From the NCBI GenBank assembly GCA_003223295.1, contig QHYM01000100.1:48510-112509 (forward strand): 64,000 bases of DNA, written 5' to 3'. Position numbers and translations under genes: made by a program. Below, piece after piece: positions 10,147 to 19,426 of the stretch; the first letter of the stretch is position 1, and every line of letters starts with the position of its first letter. The notes under the pieces were generated by a model. It searched no databases. It saw nothing but the letters and a program-made list of their open reading frames with translations, and was not told the origin of the DNA. This stretch comes from Acidobacteriota bacterium. Its GTDB lineage: Bacteria; Acidobacteriota; Terriglobia; Acidiferrales; UBA7541.

Positions 10147-11172
10147 CTAAGCTGCATTCGTGAACGCCTTAAGACTTGTCAGTTTCTCGCAAGACTCTCC
10201 GGAATCGATGGCGGAGCGCGCCAATTCTGCCGCGTCGCGGAAATTCTCAGACACTCCCGTTGCCACCAACGCCGCCGCGGCATTAATCACTACAATGTCG
10301 CGCGGCGGTCCCGCCTCGGCCTCCAAAATTCGACGGATGAGCGAAGCATTCTCTTCTGCCGTTCCCCCGCGAATGGCCTCAATCGGCGCGCGCTTTACGC
10401 CAAACTCTTCCGGAGTCACGCCGAATTTTCGCACTTTCCCGTTGCGCACCTCGGCAACAGTCGTTTCTCCGGCCAGCGAAATCTCATCCAATCCCCCCGC
10501 GCCGTGTACCACGAACGCGTGCTCTGTCCCTAGTTCCGCCAGCGTCGCTGCCACCAGGTCGATCACTTCCACCGAAAAAACGCCAAGCACCTGTGCCTGC
10601 GCGCCTGCGGGATTCGTCAGCGGACCTAGGAGATTAAACACTGTTCGCGTGCCAATCTGCTTCCTCGCCGGAGTCGAATGCCGCGTCGCTGTGTGCGCCG
10701 CTTGTGCGAACAAAAATCCGATTCCAATCTCCCGGATTGCGTGCCCATACCGTTCGAATGGCAAATCGATTCGCACGCCGAGTGCTTCCAGCACATCCGC
10801 CGACCCGCTCTGCGAACTCGCCGCGCGGTTTCCGTGCTTGGCCACGCGCGCTCCTGCGGCTGCCGCTACAATCGCCGCCGCGGTCGAAATGTTGAACGTC
10901 CCCGAAGCGTCGCCGCCGGTCCCACACGTATCCACCATGTTCGTTGGCCGCGCATCACCGTCCGCAAACACGCGGGTCGCGTGCCGCCGCATCACTTGTG
11001 CGAAACCTGCAAGTTCCTGCGCCTGCACGGGCCGCCGGTTCAGCGCTTCGAGCAGCCGCACAATCTCGGGCGTCCCAAGGCGTCCCGAAAGCAGCTCTTC
11101 CATCAGCGATTCGGCGTCACCGCGCGTCAGGGCTCGGCCCGTCTCGACGCGTTCGATCAGAGTTAGGCTCAT
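10147..11172 (-). CDS. trpD: anthranilate phosphoribosyltransferase
   Basis: VDTCGTGGDASGTFNISTAAAIVAAAAGARVAKHGNRAASSQSGSADVLEALG, NLLGPLTNPAGA. Confidence 0.97.
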   Translation of the reverse strand: MSLTLIERVETGRALTRGDAESLMEELLSGRLGTPEIVRLLEALNRRPVQAQELAGFAQVMRRHATRVFADGDARPTNMVDTCGTGGDASGTFNISTAAAIVAAAAGARVAKHGNRAASSQSGSADVLEALGVRIDLPFERYGHAIREIGIGFLFAQAAHTATRHSTPARKQIGTRTVFNLLGPLTNPAGAQAQVLGVFSVEVIDLVAATLAELGTEHAFVVHGAGGLDEISLAGETTVAEVRNGKVRKFGVTPEEFGVKRAPIEAIRGGTAEENASLIRRILEAEAGPPRDIVVINAAAALVATGVSENFRDAAELARSAIDSGESCEKLTSLKAFTNAA

Positions 11173-11365
11173 CGCGCAGCGCCCCGGCAGCGGCTGTCAG
11201 CCATCAACAATTTACATTTGCTCGTCATTACCCCAGTTCTTTCCCAGTGAAATGGCGTGTTCTTGCTCCCTTTTCGTGTTCCGAGTACACTTTTATGTTT
11301 CGACTAGCCTCAAATTCTAACACTGGCTGACTGTTTCAAGCCCGAACGGGAACACAGAAACCTCA

Positions 11366-12535
11366 ATGAAGATTCACGAGTACCAAGCCAAAGCAATACT
11401 CGCGCGTTATGGCGTCACCACTCCTCGAGGCGAAGTTGCTTTCACCAAAGAAGAAGCGCGCGAAGCGGCGCAGCGCCTGAAATCCAACATTTGCGTCGTC
11501 AAAGCGCAAATCCATGCTGGAGGCCGCGGCAAAGGCGGTGGCGTCAAGCTCGCCCGTTCGGCGGACGAAGCGGCGGACATTGCCGGACACATTCTCGGGA
11601 TGAAGCTCGTCACTCCCCAGACTGGCCCTGCCGGTCGTATCGTCAAGCGCCTGCTGATCGAAGAAGGGCTCGACATCAAGCGCGAACTGTATCTTGGTCT
11701 TCTCGTGGATCGCGCCTCCGGCCGCGTCCTCTTCATGGCTAGCGCTGCAGGCGGCATGGAAATCGAAGAGGTCGCCAAGAAAGATCCCGCCGCCATTTTG
11801 CGTGAGACCATCCATCCTTCCGTCGGCTTGCAACCGTACCAGGCCCGTAAGATTGCTTTCGGCCTCGGTCTGCCGCTCGAAGTCACCACGTACGCTACGC
11901 CCTTTTTGCAAGCTCTCTACCGCGCTTTTACCGACACGGACGCCTCGCTCCTCGAAATCAATCCCTGCGTCTTGACGGGCGACGGCAAGCTCGTTGCCCT
12001 CGATGCCAAGATGACCTTCGACGACAACGCTTTATTCCGTCACAAGGAACTCCGCGAGCTGCGCGACCTCGATGAAGAAGATCCTCTCGAAGTCGAAGCC
12101 TCCAACTACGGCCTCAACTACATCAAGCTCGACGGCAGCGTCGCCTGCATGGTGAACGGCGCTGGCCTCGCTATGGCTACCATGGACATCATTAAATACG
12201 CTGGCGGCTCCCCCGCAAATTTTCTTGACGTGGGCGGCGGCGCCTCGTCCGATCAGGTCAAGAATGCCTTCCGCATTTTGATGAACGATCCCGCCGTGAA
12301 GGCCGTGTTCATCAATATTTTTGGCGGCATTCTCCGCTGTGACGTCCTCGCTACCGGCGTAGTTGCCGCCGCCAAGGACTTGCAACTGAAAGTCCCTGTT
12401 GTGGTTCGCATGGAAGGCACCAACGTGGAGGTCGGCCAGCAGATTCTCCGCGAAAGCGGCTTGAACTTCACTATCGCCAATGACATGAAAGACGGCGCCC
12501 AAAAAGTCGTGGCGCTCGCGGGAGGCGCCCGATGA
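11366..12535 (+). CDS. sucC: succinate--CoA ligase subunit beta
   Basis: [62 protein letters not shown]. Confidence 0.97.
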   Translation: MKIHEYQAKAILARYGVTTPRGEVAFTKEEAREAAQRLKSNICVVKAQIHAGGRGKGGGVKLARSADEAADIAGHILGMKLVTPQTGPAGRIVKRLLIEEGLDIKRELYLGLLVDRASGRVLFMASAAGGMEIEEVAKKDPAAILRETIHPSVGLQPYQARKIAFGLGLPLEVTTYATPFLQALYRAFTDTDASLLEINPCVLTGDGKLVALDAKMTFDDNALFRHKELRELRDLDEEDPLEVEASNYGLNYIKLDGSVACMVNGAGLAMATMDIIKYAGGSPANFLDVGGGASSDQVKNAFRILMNDPAVKAVFINIFGGILRCDVLATGVVAAAKDLQLKVPVVVRMEGTNVEVGQQILRESGLNFTIANDMKDGAQKVVALAGGAR

Positions 12536-13401
12536 GCGTCCTCGTCAACGAAAAAACGCGTTTGCTCGTTCAAGGTTTCACCGGCCGCGAAGGAACGTTC
12601 CACGCCCAGCAGATGATCGAGTATGGCACCAACGTGGTCGGCGGAGTCACACCCGGCAAAGGTGGAACCAAGCATCTCGAGCGTCCAGTCTTCAATACCG
12701 TGGCCGAGGCCGCCAAGGCCACTGACGCCAACGCCACTGTTATCTTCGTTCCCCCGCCATACGCGGCTGACGCCATCCTCGAAGCTGCCGACGCTGGCCC
12801 TGCGCTTGTCGTTTGCATCACCGAAGGCATTCCCGTGCTCGACATGGTGCGCGTGGCCTCCGTCGTGGATTTCAAGAAGACGCGCCTCATCGGCCCCAAC
12901 TGCCCGGGCATCATTTCTCCCGGCAAATGCAAAATCGGCATCATGCCGGGCCGCATTCACAGACAGGGAAATGTTGGTGTCGTGAGCCGCAGCGGCACGC
13001 TCACTTACGAGGCGGTTCATCAATTGACGGTTCTCGGCATCGGGCAGTCCACCTGCATCGGCATCGGTGGCGATCCTATCGTCGGCACGCCTTTCCTCGA
13101 CGCCATCAAGCTCTTCAACGATGATCCCGACACGCGTGCGATCATTTTGATCGGCGAAATCGGCGGCAACGCGGAAGAACGAGCGGCTGAATGGATCAAG
13201 GCCAACGTGAAAAAGCCCGTCGTCGGCTTCATCGCCGGGCAAACTGCGCCCCCGGGCCGCCGCATGGGCCACGCCGGCGCCATCATCAGCGGCGGCCAGG
13301 GCACTGCGAAGGATAAGTACGCCGCCATGGCCGCCGCCGGCATCCGTTGCGTCGAAACGCCAGCGGACCTCGGCTCCACCGCCGCCGCCGCCCTGAAATG
13401 A
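12532..13401 (+). CDS. sucD: succinate--CoA ligase subunit alpha
   Basis: [70 protein letters not shown]. Confidence 0.97.
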   Translation: MSVLVNEKTRLLVQGFTGREGTFHAQQMIEYGTNVVGGVTPGKGGTKHLERPVFNTVAEAAKATDANATVIFVPPPYAADAILEAADAGPALVVCITEGIPVLDMVRVASVVDFKKTRLIGPNCPGIISPGKCKIGIMPGRIHRQGNVGVVSRSGTLTYEAVHQLTVLGIGQSTCIGIGGDPIVGTPFLDAIKLFNDDPDTRAIILIGEIGGNAEERAAEWIKANVKKPVVGFIAGQTAPPGRRMGHAGAIISGGQGTAKDKYAAMAAAGIRCVETPADLGSTAAAALK

Positions 13402-13476
13402 ATTTTGGTAGCACCGGCTTCATCCTGTGCAGCTGACCCGATCTTGCAGCGCGAGCCTTTTGGTGGAGGTTTTGAT

Positions 13477-13504
13477 TTTGTAGAGGCCCGGCTTTTAGCC
13501 CGGC
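13477..13504. repeat. second copy of TTTGTAGAGGCC(C)GGCTTT(T)AGCCCGGC hairpin repeat (first copy 8521..8547)
   Basis: TTTGTAGAGGCCCGGCTTTTAGCCCGGC versus TTTGTAGAGGCCGGGCTTTAGCCCGGC at 8521..8547. Confidence 0.7.
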
Positions 13505-13534
13505 GTGTCGGTGCAATTTTGGAGGGATTTCTTC

Positions 13535-13954
13535 GTGTCAATCGAGCGTACTTTTGCAATCATCAAACCCGATGCGGTCGGGCGCAATCTCCAAGGCGAG
13601 ATTCTTTGCCGTATTCACAAAGCCGGCTTCAAAATCGTCGCCATCAAATCCATGCGCCTCACTAAGGAAGAAGCCGGTGGCTTCTACGCGGTCCACCGCG
13701 AGCGCCCTTTCTTCGGCGAGCTCACTGACTTCATGAGTTCCGGCAAGATCTTCGCCATGGTTCTTGAAGCCGATGGCGCCATTTCCAAATGGCGCGAAAC
13801 CATGGGCGCCACCGACCCAAAGAAGGCCGCTCCCGGCACTATCCGGCGTGACCTCGGCACCAGCATCGGCAACAATTGCACGCACGGCTCCGACGCCCCC
13901 GAGACCGCCGCCTTCGAAATCGGCTACTTCTTCTCCGGCCTCGAACTGATCTGA
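13535..13954 (+). CDS. ndk: nucleoside diphosphate kinase
   Basis: GTG start; [76 protein letters not shown]. Confidence 0.96.
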   Translation: MSIERTFAIIKPDAVGRNLQGEILCRIHKAGFKIVAIKSMRLTKEEAGGFYAVHRERPFFGELTDFMSSGKIFAMVLEADGAISKWRETMGATDPKKAAPGTIRRDLGTSIGNNCTHGSDAPETAAFEIGYFFSGLELI

Positions 13955-14065
13955 CTCTGCGTACGGGCGGGCTTGCACCGCCTTCCCTTGCGGTGGGCTT
14001 CGTTTTAGGAGTTCTTTCATCGTTGGCGCATTACTTCTTTACTTCATTTCTTCTAGAATCTTTCC

Positions 14066-14299
14066 ATGGATCCCCTTCGCGAACTCGGCCGCTCTCTCCT
14101 TCTCTCCGGCACTCTCCTCGTCCTTCTCGGCGCTCTTCTTTACTTTGGGAACAAGCTCCCCTTCCGCCTGGGAAAATTGCCCGGCGACATCGTCCACCAC
14201 GGCGAACACACTACGTTCTACTTTCCTATCGTCACCTGTCTTGTCCTTAGCGCTGCTCTTTCTTTTATTTTTTGGTTGTTCTCCCACTTCCGCCGCTAA
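14066..14299 (+). CDS. DUF2905-type small membrane protein
   Basis: GRSLLLSGTLLVLLGALLYFGNKLPFRLGKLPGDIVHHGEHTTFYFPIVTCLVLS: typical of the DUF2905 family. Confidence 0.85.
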   Translation: MDPLRELGRSLLLSGTLLVLLGALLYFGNKLPFRLGKLPGDIVHHGEHTTFYFPIVTCLVLSAALSFIFWLFSHFRR

Positions 14300-14398
14300 T
14301 CGACACCTTTCTTTCGGCATGGACCGCACTACTGGTATATATTCTCGATGCTTGATCATCGGGATTATCACGATTGCGCGATCCCGAATGGAGAATCC

Positions 14399-15007
14399 AT
14401 GAGTCGTGCTCTTCTTGCTTTGCCGCTAATTCTTGCTTTTTCTCTTTCTGCTGCTGCTCAATCGCCCTCCGCAAAAACTTCAGCCCCTCCTCAGCAAGTG
14501 TCCCTGCCAACTCCCGTCACACTCCCTGCAAACCTTCCGCAGCCCCGCCCCGATGACGTGAAGTCCATCGACAGCGTCCTGTCTGCCCTCTACGGCGTGA
14601 TCTCCGGTCCCGCCGGGCCACGCGACTGGGATCGCTTCCGCTCCCTGTTTCTGTCTCAGGCGCGCCTCACCTCCGCCACGAAAAACGCCGACGGCACATC
14701 GCGCGTCCACCCTATGGGTGTCGAAGACTACGCCAAGGGAGCCGGCGATTATTTTCTGCAACACGCCTTTTTTGAGAGCCCGATCGTGAATCGCGTCCAA
14801 ACGTTTGGAAATATTTCACAGATCTTCAGCAGTTACGAATCTCGCCGCGCCGCCGGAGAAGCGCCCTTCGCCCGCGGCATCAATAGCATTCAGTTGCTCA
14901 ACGACGGCAGCCGTTGGTGGATTGTCAGCATCTTGTGGGACGAGGAGCGCAGCGACAATCCTCTTCCCAAAGAACTCGCCTCCAAGTCCAGCGCTGATCA
15001 GAAATAA
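14399..15007 (+). CDS. secreted hypothetical protein (about 200 aa)
   Basis: ATG with signal peptide MSRALLALPLILAFSLSAAAQS; followed by a terminator-like hairpin. Confidence 0.75.
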   Translation: MSRALLALPLILAFSLSAAAQSPSAKTSAPPQQVSLPTPVTLPANLPQPRPDDVKSIDSVLSALYGVISGPAGPRDWDRFRSLFLSQARLTSATKNADGTSRVHPMGVEDYAKGAGDYFLQHAFFESPIVNRVQTFGNISQIFSSYESRRAAGEAPFARGINSIQLLNDGSRWWIVSILWDEERSDNPLPKELASKSSADQK

Positions 15008-15026
15008 TTGGATATGCGAGCGGTGT

Positions 15027-15057
15027 GCCGGCCTTCCATTGCCAATGGGAGGCCGGC
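15027..15057 (+). terminator. Rho-independent terminator candidate after 14399..15007
   Basis: GCCGGCCTTCCATTG/CCAATGGGAGGCCGGC stem with one mismatch, followed by TCTCGCTTTT. Confidence 0.7.
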
Positions 15058-15080
15058 TCTCGCTTTTCCCCGCGGCCGCC

Positions 15081-15542
15081 TCAGTGCACTCCAAATTCCG
15101 TCCGCATGAATTGCTTGATTCCTTCTTCCCCCGTCACTCGCAAACAAATCAGCTTGCCTTCGTTTTCCAAATCAATGTGAAAATCAAAGAAGGAGCAGCA
15201 CTTGCTTTCCGCCAGCACCCAGTCCGCCAATTCCGCAAGCGTCACGTTTTGCGGACTGAACTGGAATTCGTACCCCTTCTCGGTCTCGACGATTTCCTTT
15301 CGTACCGCCATCAACTTCTCGCTCAGTTGCTTGTGGTGTGCACGCTCTTCCGGCGTCAGCGCTTTGGTGTTGCAAAAAAACTTGCTGTGCGTCGTTGTCA
15401 TCTGCTTCTCCGCCTTTCTTCCTTCCGGCGCGGACTGTCCTGCCAACCCTGCTGCTCCTGCGCTCCCGGCGACTAAAGCCAGCGCTGCAACGGTCGCGAT
15501 CTTCTTGCGTATTCCTGTAAACTGTTCCTTCGCGTAATTCAT
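15081..15542 (-). CDS. secreted hypothetical protein with Cys-Cys motif (ESKCCSFFDFHIDLE), divergent from a MerR regulator
   Basis: Signal peptide IATVAALALVAGSAGAAG; conserved-looking LAESKCCSFFDF motif; divergent operon with MerR. Confidence 0.78.
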   Translation of the reverse strand: MNYAKEQFTGIRKKIATVAALALVAGSAGAAGLAGQSAPEGRKAEKQMTTTHSKFFCNTKALTPEERAHHKQLSEKLMAVRKEIVETEKGYEFQFSPQNVTLAELADWVLAESKCCSFFDFHIDLENEGKLICLRVTGEEGIKQFMRTEFGVH

Positions 15543-15586
15543 GGCTTTCCTTTCCTCCGAATTGATTTGCCACGTCCCATCCCGGA

Positions 15587-15617
15587 ATGCTAGAAGTTAA
15601 AGTCCGCTTTAAGTCAA
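15587..15617 (-). promoter_or_regulatory. MerR-type promoter/operator (extended 19-bp spacer) for gene 15081..15542
   Basis: Minus strand TTGACT-(19 bp TAAAGCGGACTTTAACTTC)-TAGCAT; dyad TTAAAG-CGGA-CTTTAA centred in the spacer (15597..15612). Confidence 0.85.
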
Positions 15618-15812
15618 GACTTTGTTGTGTGGCGGGAACGGTCGTGCAGATTCCTTGGTTAGGGCGCGGCACGGCTGCTCCCTTCCTGCGGGGCCGTGAT
15701 TTCAAGGAGTTGTCACGCTGAGCAAAGCGATCGAAGATTCCGGCTCCTGCCGGAAAGAGTCTCACCCGATCCCACATCAGATATGTTTGCCTGACATCGA
15801 AAGGGGACTCGC

Positions 15813-16223
15813 ATGAAGATTGGTGAACTAGCCCGCCGCGCTGGCCTCCATGCCTCTGCCATCCGCTACCACGAGAAACTCGGCCTGCTCGCCCCGCCAC
15901 ACCGTACTGGCGGTCAGCGCCGCTATCCCCCTGACGCCCTCGACCGCGTCCTGCTTATTCGCTTCGCCGGCGAAATGGGTTTCTCCCTCGCCGAAATCAA
16001 GCTCTTTCTCAGCGGCCTCCGCGACAACGCTCCAGTCGGCCCGCGCTGGAAAAAACTCGCTGCCAAAAAACTCATCGAGGTCGAAGACCACATCGTCCGC
16101 TCGCTCCGCCTCAAAACCCTTCTCCAGAACCTTCAACATTGCCATTGCGCCTCCCTCAAGCAATGTGTCACCGCCCTCGGCCTCAGCGAAAACCTTCGCT
16201 TCATCGCGCGCCGTTCCCGTTAG
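15813..16223 (+). CDS. MerR family transcriptional regulator with C-terminal HCHC...C motif
   Basis: MKIGELARRAGLHASAIRYHEKLGLLAPPHRTGGQRRYPPDALDRVLLIRFAGEMGFSLAEIK; C-terminal LQHCHCASLKQC. Confidence 0.93.
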   Translation: MKIGELARRAGLHASAIRYHEKLGLLAPPHRTGGQRRYPPDALDRVLLIRFAGEMGFSLAEIKLFLSGLRDNAPVGPRWKKLAAKKLIEVEDHIVRSLRLKTLLQNLQHCHCASLKQCVTALGLSENLRFIARRSR

Positions 16224-16341
16224 ATTTCTGGCAGTTGATCGCTAGCGCTGCCAGCGAATCCTCATACAAACTTGCGCAAACGAGGTGCGTCTAAGTTGCA
16301 GTAGACTGAATCGGATGTGCTTTCAGGAATTCGGACCCACA

Positions 16342-16830
16342 ATGCCCCGTCGTCTCATCCCAACCATTCTCTTCGCCGTGCAATTTGTTTTCTGCGCCTA
16401 TCCAGCTCCCGCGCAATCCTCCTCATCGTCCTCCTCTTGCCCTTGCACCCTTCAGGGTTCCGTCGTGGATTCCGTTTCCGGCCAGCCCATCCCTCATGCC
16501 CTGGTGAAGCTCGCCACCAACTCTCCTCGTGTCACTCTCACCGACTCCGAAGGCAAATTCCAGTTTGAAGGCCTCCCCGCCGGCTCCGTCACTCTTGAAG
16601 CCGTTAAGCCCGGCTACCTTGGCAACGATGGCTTCGTCCCCTGGTCTGGCAGGGTTACCCCCTTTCAGCTTGGCCCCGACGCCGCGCCTACCCTTCTCAA
16701 GCTCACGCCCGAAGGCGTCATCTCCGGCCAAGTCTCCGACGAAAACGGCGAGCCCCTCGAAGGTTTCACCGTCAGCGTCCTCTTGCCGGGGGTGGGTGTA
16801 CTCCGGGGTGTACTCCCCCTCAGCTTGTAA
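16342..16830 (+). pseudogene. carboxypeptidase-regulatory-like domain protein, apparently C-terminally truncated
   Basis: Signal peptide, CTLQGSVVDSVSGQPIPHALVKLATNSPRVTLTDSEGKFQFEGLPAGSVTLEAVKPGY, then a second such domain begins (VISGQVSDENGEPLEGFTVSVLLPG) and stops at a G-rich repeat. Confidence 0.6.
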
Positions 16831-17021
16831 CGCCACGATTTTTCGCTCCTCCAGTCTTCCGTATATTCTTTCAAGTTCCGTATGCTCTAACTCCTTTGTT
16901 TCTCACTCTTACGAAAACTGCCGGCGTGTGCCCTATTCTTCCCGATTTGGAACGCGCCTCTGCGCTATCCTTAATCTTCTTCTGGACATGAGAACGGACA
17001 ACTGACGACTGACCACTCAAA

Positions 17022-18383
17022 ATGAGCCAACTCACATTCAATCTCCAGCCCACGCGCCAAATTCTTACCGTCAGTGAACTCACGGCTCGCATCCGCGACC
17101 TGCTCGCGCGCAACTTCACCGACATCTTCGTCCAGGGCGAAATCTCCAATTGCCGCGAAGCCCAGTCCGGCCACATTTACTTCACTCTGAAGGACGATCG
17201 CGCCCAGGTCCGCTGCGTCTTCTTCAAACAGCAGCAGCGCGGCATCAAGTTCCGCCCCGAAGACGGCCTGCAAGTCACCGTGCGCGGCACCATCAGCGTT
17301 TACGAGCAGCGCGGCGAATATCAGGTTTATGTCGAGAAGATCGAGCCCATCGGCCTCGGCGCGCTCCAGCTCGCCTTCGACCAATTAAAAAAACGCCTCG
17401 AAGCCGAAGGCCTCTTCGACGCCGCGCGGAAGAAGCCGCTCCCGCTGCTTCCCAGCCGCATCGGCCTTATCACTTCGTCGCGCGGCGCGGCCGTGCGCGA
17501 CGTTGTGCGCATCCTCACGCGCCGCTTTCCCAACGTCCATCTCACTGTTTTTCCCGTGCGCGTGCAGGGAGAAGGCGCTGCTCAGGAAGTCGTCAAAGCG
17601 CTGAAGTTCTTCAACGCAAAAAAGTTTGTGGACGTTCTGATTCTCGCCCGTGGTGGCGGCTCGCTTGAAGATTTGTGGGCTTTCAACGAAGAAATCGTCG
17701 CGCGCGCCATTTTCGATTCGGAAATTCCGGTGATCTCCGGTGTTGGCCACGAAACCGATTTCACCATCGCCGATTTCGTCGCCGACGTTCGCGCCTCCAC
17801 GCCTTCCGCCGCTGCCGAACTCGTCGTGGCAACGCGCCGCGAATTCGATAAGCACATCGCCGACCTGCGCGGCGCTCTTGCCGAGCAAATGCGTTATCGC
17901 ATCCTGGTTCTCAGCCGCCGCATTCACGAGCTTTCCGGTGGTTCCGGTTTCCGCCGCCCGCTCGATTTACTTCGTCAGCAGCGCCAGCGCGCGGATGAAA
18001 TGACCGCGCGGCTCGCTCTCGGCCTCCGCGCGCGCCTGGAACAATCGCGCAAGCGCTTCAACACCGCTCATTTGCGCATCGTGTCCTTTGATTTTCGTAT
18101 GAAGATTGCCGCGTTTCGCTTGCGCCTCGAAAAGCGTGCCGCCGATCTCGGCGTTCGCGCCGAACGCCTGCTCCGCGCCAAGCGCGAGCGGGTCGCCCGC
18201 CTCGCCCTACAGCTCGAAGAACGCAGCCCCCTAAAAGTCCTCGAACGCGGCTACGCCATCGCCACCGACGCCTCCGGCAACGTTCTCCGCGACGCCGCCC
18301 AAGTCCAGATTGGCGACTCCGTCTTGCTGCAGCTCCACCGCGGCCGCCTCACCACCGAAGTGAGGAAGAAAGAAACAACATGA
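17022..18383 (+). CDS. xseA: exodeoxyribonuclease VII large subunit
   Basis: OB-fold FVQGEISNCREAQSGHIYFTLKDDRAQVRCVFF; LITSSRGAAVRDVVRILTRRFP; ARGGGSLEDLWAFNEE; SGVGHETDFTIADFVADVRASTPSAAAEL. Confidence 0.97.
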   Translation: MSQLTFNLQPTRQILTVSELTARIRDLLARNFTDIFVQGEISNCREAQSGHIYFTLKDDRAQVRCVFFKQQQRGIKFRPEDGLQVTVRGTISVYEQRGEYQVYVEKIEPIGLGALQLAFDQLKKRLEAEGLFDAARKKPLPLLPSRIGLITSSRGAAVRDVVRILTRRFPNVHLTVFPVRVQGEGAAQEVVKALKFFNAKKFVDVLILARGGGSLEDLWAFNEEIVARAIFDSEIPVISGVGHETDFTIADFVADVRASTPSAAAELVVATRREFDKHIADLRGALAEQMRYRILVLSRRIHELSGGSGFRRPLDLLRQQRQRADEMTARLALGLRARLEQSRKRFNTAHLRIVSFDFRMKIAAFRLRLEKRAADLGVRAERLLRAKRERVARLALQLEERSPLKVLERGYAIATDASGNVLRDAAQVQIGDSVLLQLHRGRLTTEVRKKETT

Positions 18384-18403
18384 ACTGTTTCCTTCCTTCT
18401 AAA

Positions 18404-19285
18404 TCAGGGCTGTGTCGCCTGTCCGGCCCTCTTCCATTTGATTTCTTCAACTCTGTCGACTAGGTAATCGGCCATCAAGAGCAGGTCGTCTCGTTCGCTG
18501 GGGCTGGCAACCGCATCCGCTTTTCGCCGGTACAAAAGATTCAGATACGCCATCGCATCATCGTAATCCGGACGCAGCGTAATCGCGTGTTTCAGGGATT
18601 CAATTCCCTCATCAATGATGGCCCCGTATTTGCGGACATATTCCTCACGAGCGTCAGGCGGGAGTGGCTCAGTGTCCTTCACTTGGTGCGCGATGTGCGC
18701 TTGGTTGTAGCGCGCTCGCAACTCGTTGTTCGCGCGAAACGACAGCGTCCAGTCAATCACGCCTACCCAGTAACAGGGTTCCGGATCCTCCGGTTTGATC
18801 TGAATGTGTTTTAGATGGAAAGACTTCGACTCTTCAAACTTCCCCGGATCATATGGCGTGCCAGCCATTTGAAAGATAAGCGAGCCGATTCCGTCGATTG
18901 CGCTCAAGTTTTGCGGATCAATATCAAGCACGCCCCGGAATTCCTCGACCGCCTTGCGCCCAAATTCCTGATTCTTCTCACTTGGCGCGCCGGGAATGTA
19001 TTGCGAAGCGTATGCGGTAGCAAGATACAGCCGCGCATTCATCAGCTTCGGGTCCAGCAGTTTAGCGCGTTGGAACTCAACAATGGCTTCATCATACTGG
19101 CCGTTCTTGAAGACTTGGACACCCTGATTGAGTGCCTGGCGTGCTTGTCTCTGATCTTCCGTTTGCGGTGGTGCCTCTTGAGCAGGCAATCTCGGTGCCA
19201 TCAGGTTGCTCAGAAAAACCAACCACACGATCACAACCCCGGCACAAATACCCGCCGGGAATACACTGCTTCTGAATTTGTGCAT
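18404..19285 (-). CDS. secreted/membrane-anchored TPR protein
   Basis: Tetratricopeptide pattern (ALNQGVQVFKNGQYDEAIVEFQRAKLLDPKLMNARLYLATAY). Confidence 0.82.
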   Translation of the reverse strand: MHKFRSSVFPAGICAGVVIVWLVFLSNLMAPRLPAQEAPPQTEDQRQARQALNQGVQVFKNGQYDEAIVEFQRAKLLDPKLMNARLYLATAYASQYIPGAPSEKNQEFGRKAVEEFRGVLDIDPQNLSAIDGIGSLIFQMAGTPYDPGKFEESKSFHLKHIQIKPEDPEPCYWVGVIDWTLSFRANNELRARYNQAHIAHQVKDTEPLPPDAREEYVRKYGAIIDEGIESLKHAITLRPDYDDAMAYLNLLYRRKADAVASPSERDDLLLMADYLVDRVEEIKWKRAGQATQP

Positions 19286-19426
19286 GGAAATCCCCGGTTA
19301 ACCTGCGGGCAGTCTCATTCTACCCTCGGCCGCCGCCGTAGGGAACCTCGAAAACGCGGAGAGACAGCTAGCACCGGAAATGATTTTGGGGCCCAAAACT
19401 TAGAACTTACAACTGATGACTTGAAA

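Noticed and set aside
10160-11320. 386-aa plus-strand ORF
   Set aside because: Antisense to trpD, Ser/Ala/Pro-rich shadow composition.
12253-13272. 339-aa minus-strand ORF
   Set aside because: Antisense to sucC/sucD, which have unambiguous motifs.
15690-15780. TGTCACGCTGAGCAAAGCGATCGAAGATTCCGGCTCCTGCCGGAA segment, with CCGGCAGGAGCCG again near 21283
   Set aside because: Short dispersed intergenic junk-like repeat; too little context to call an element.
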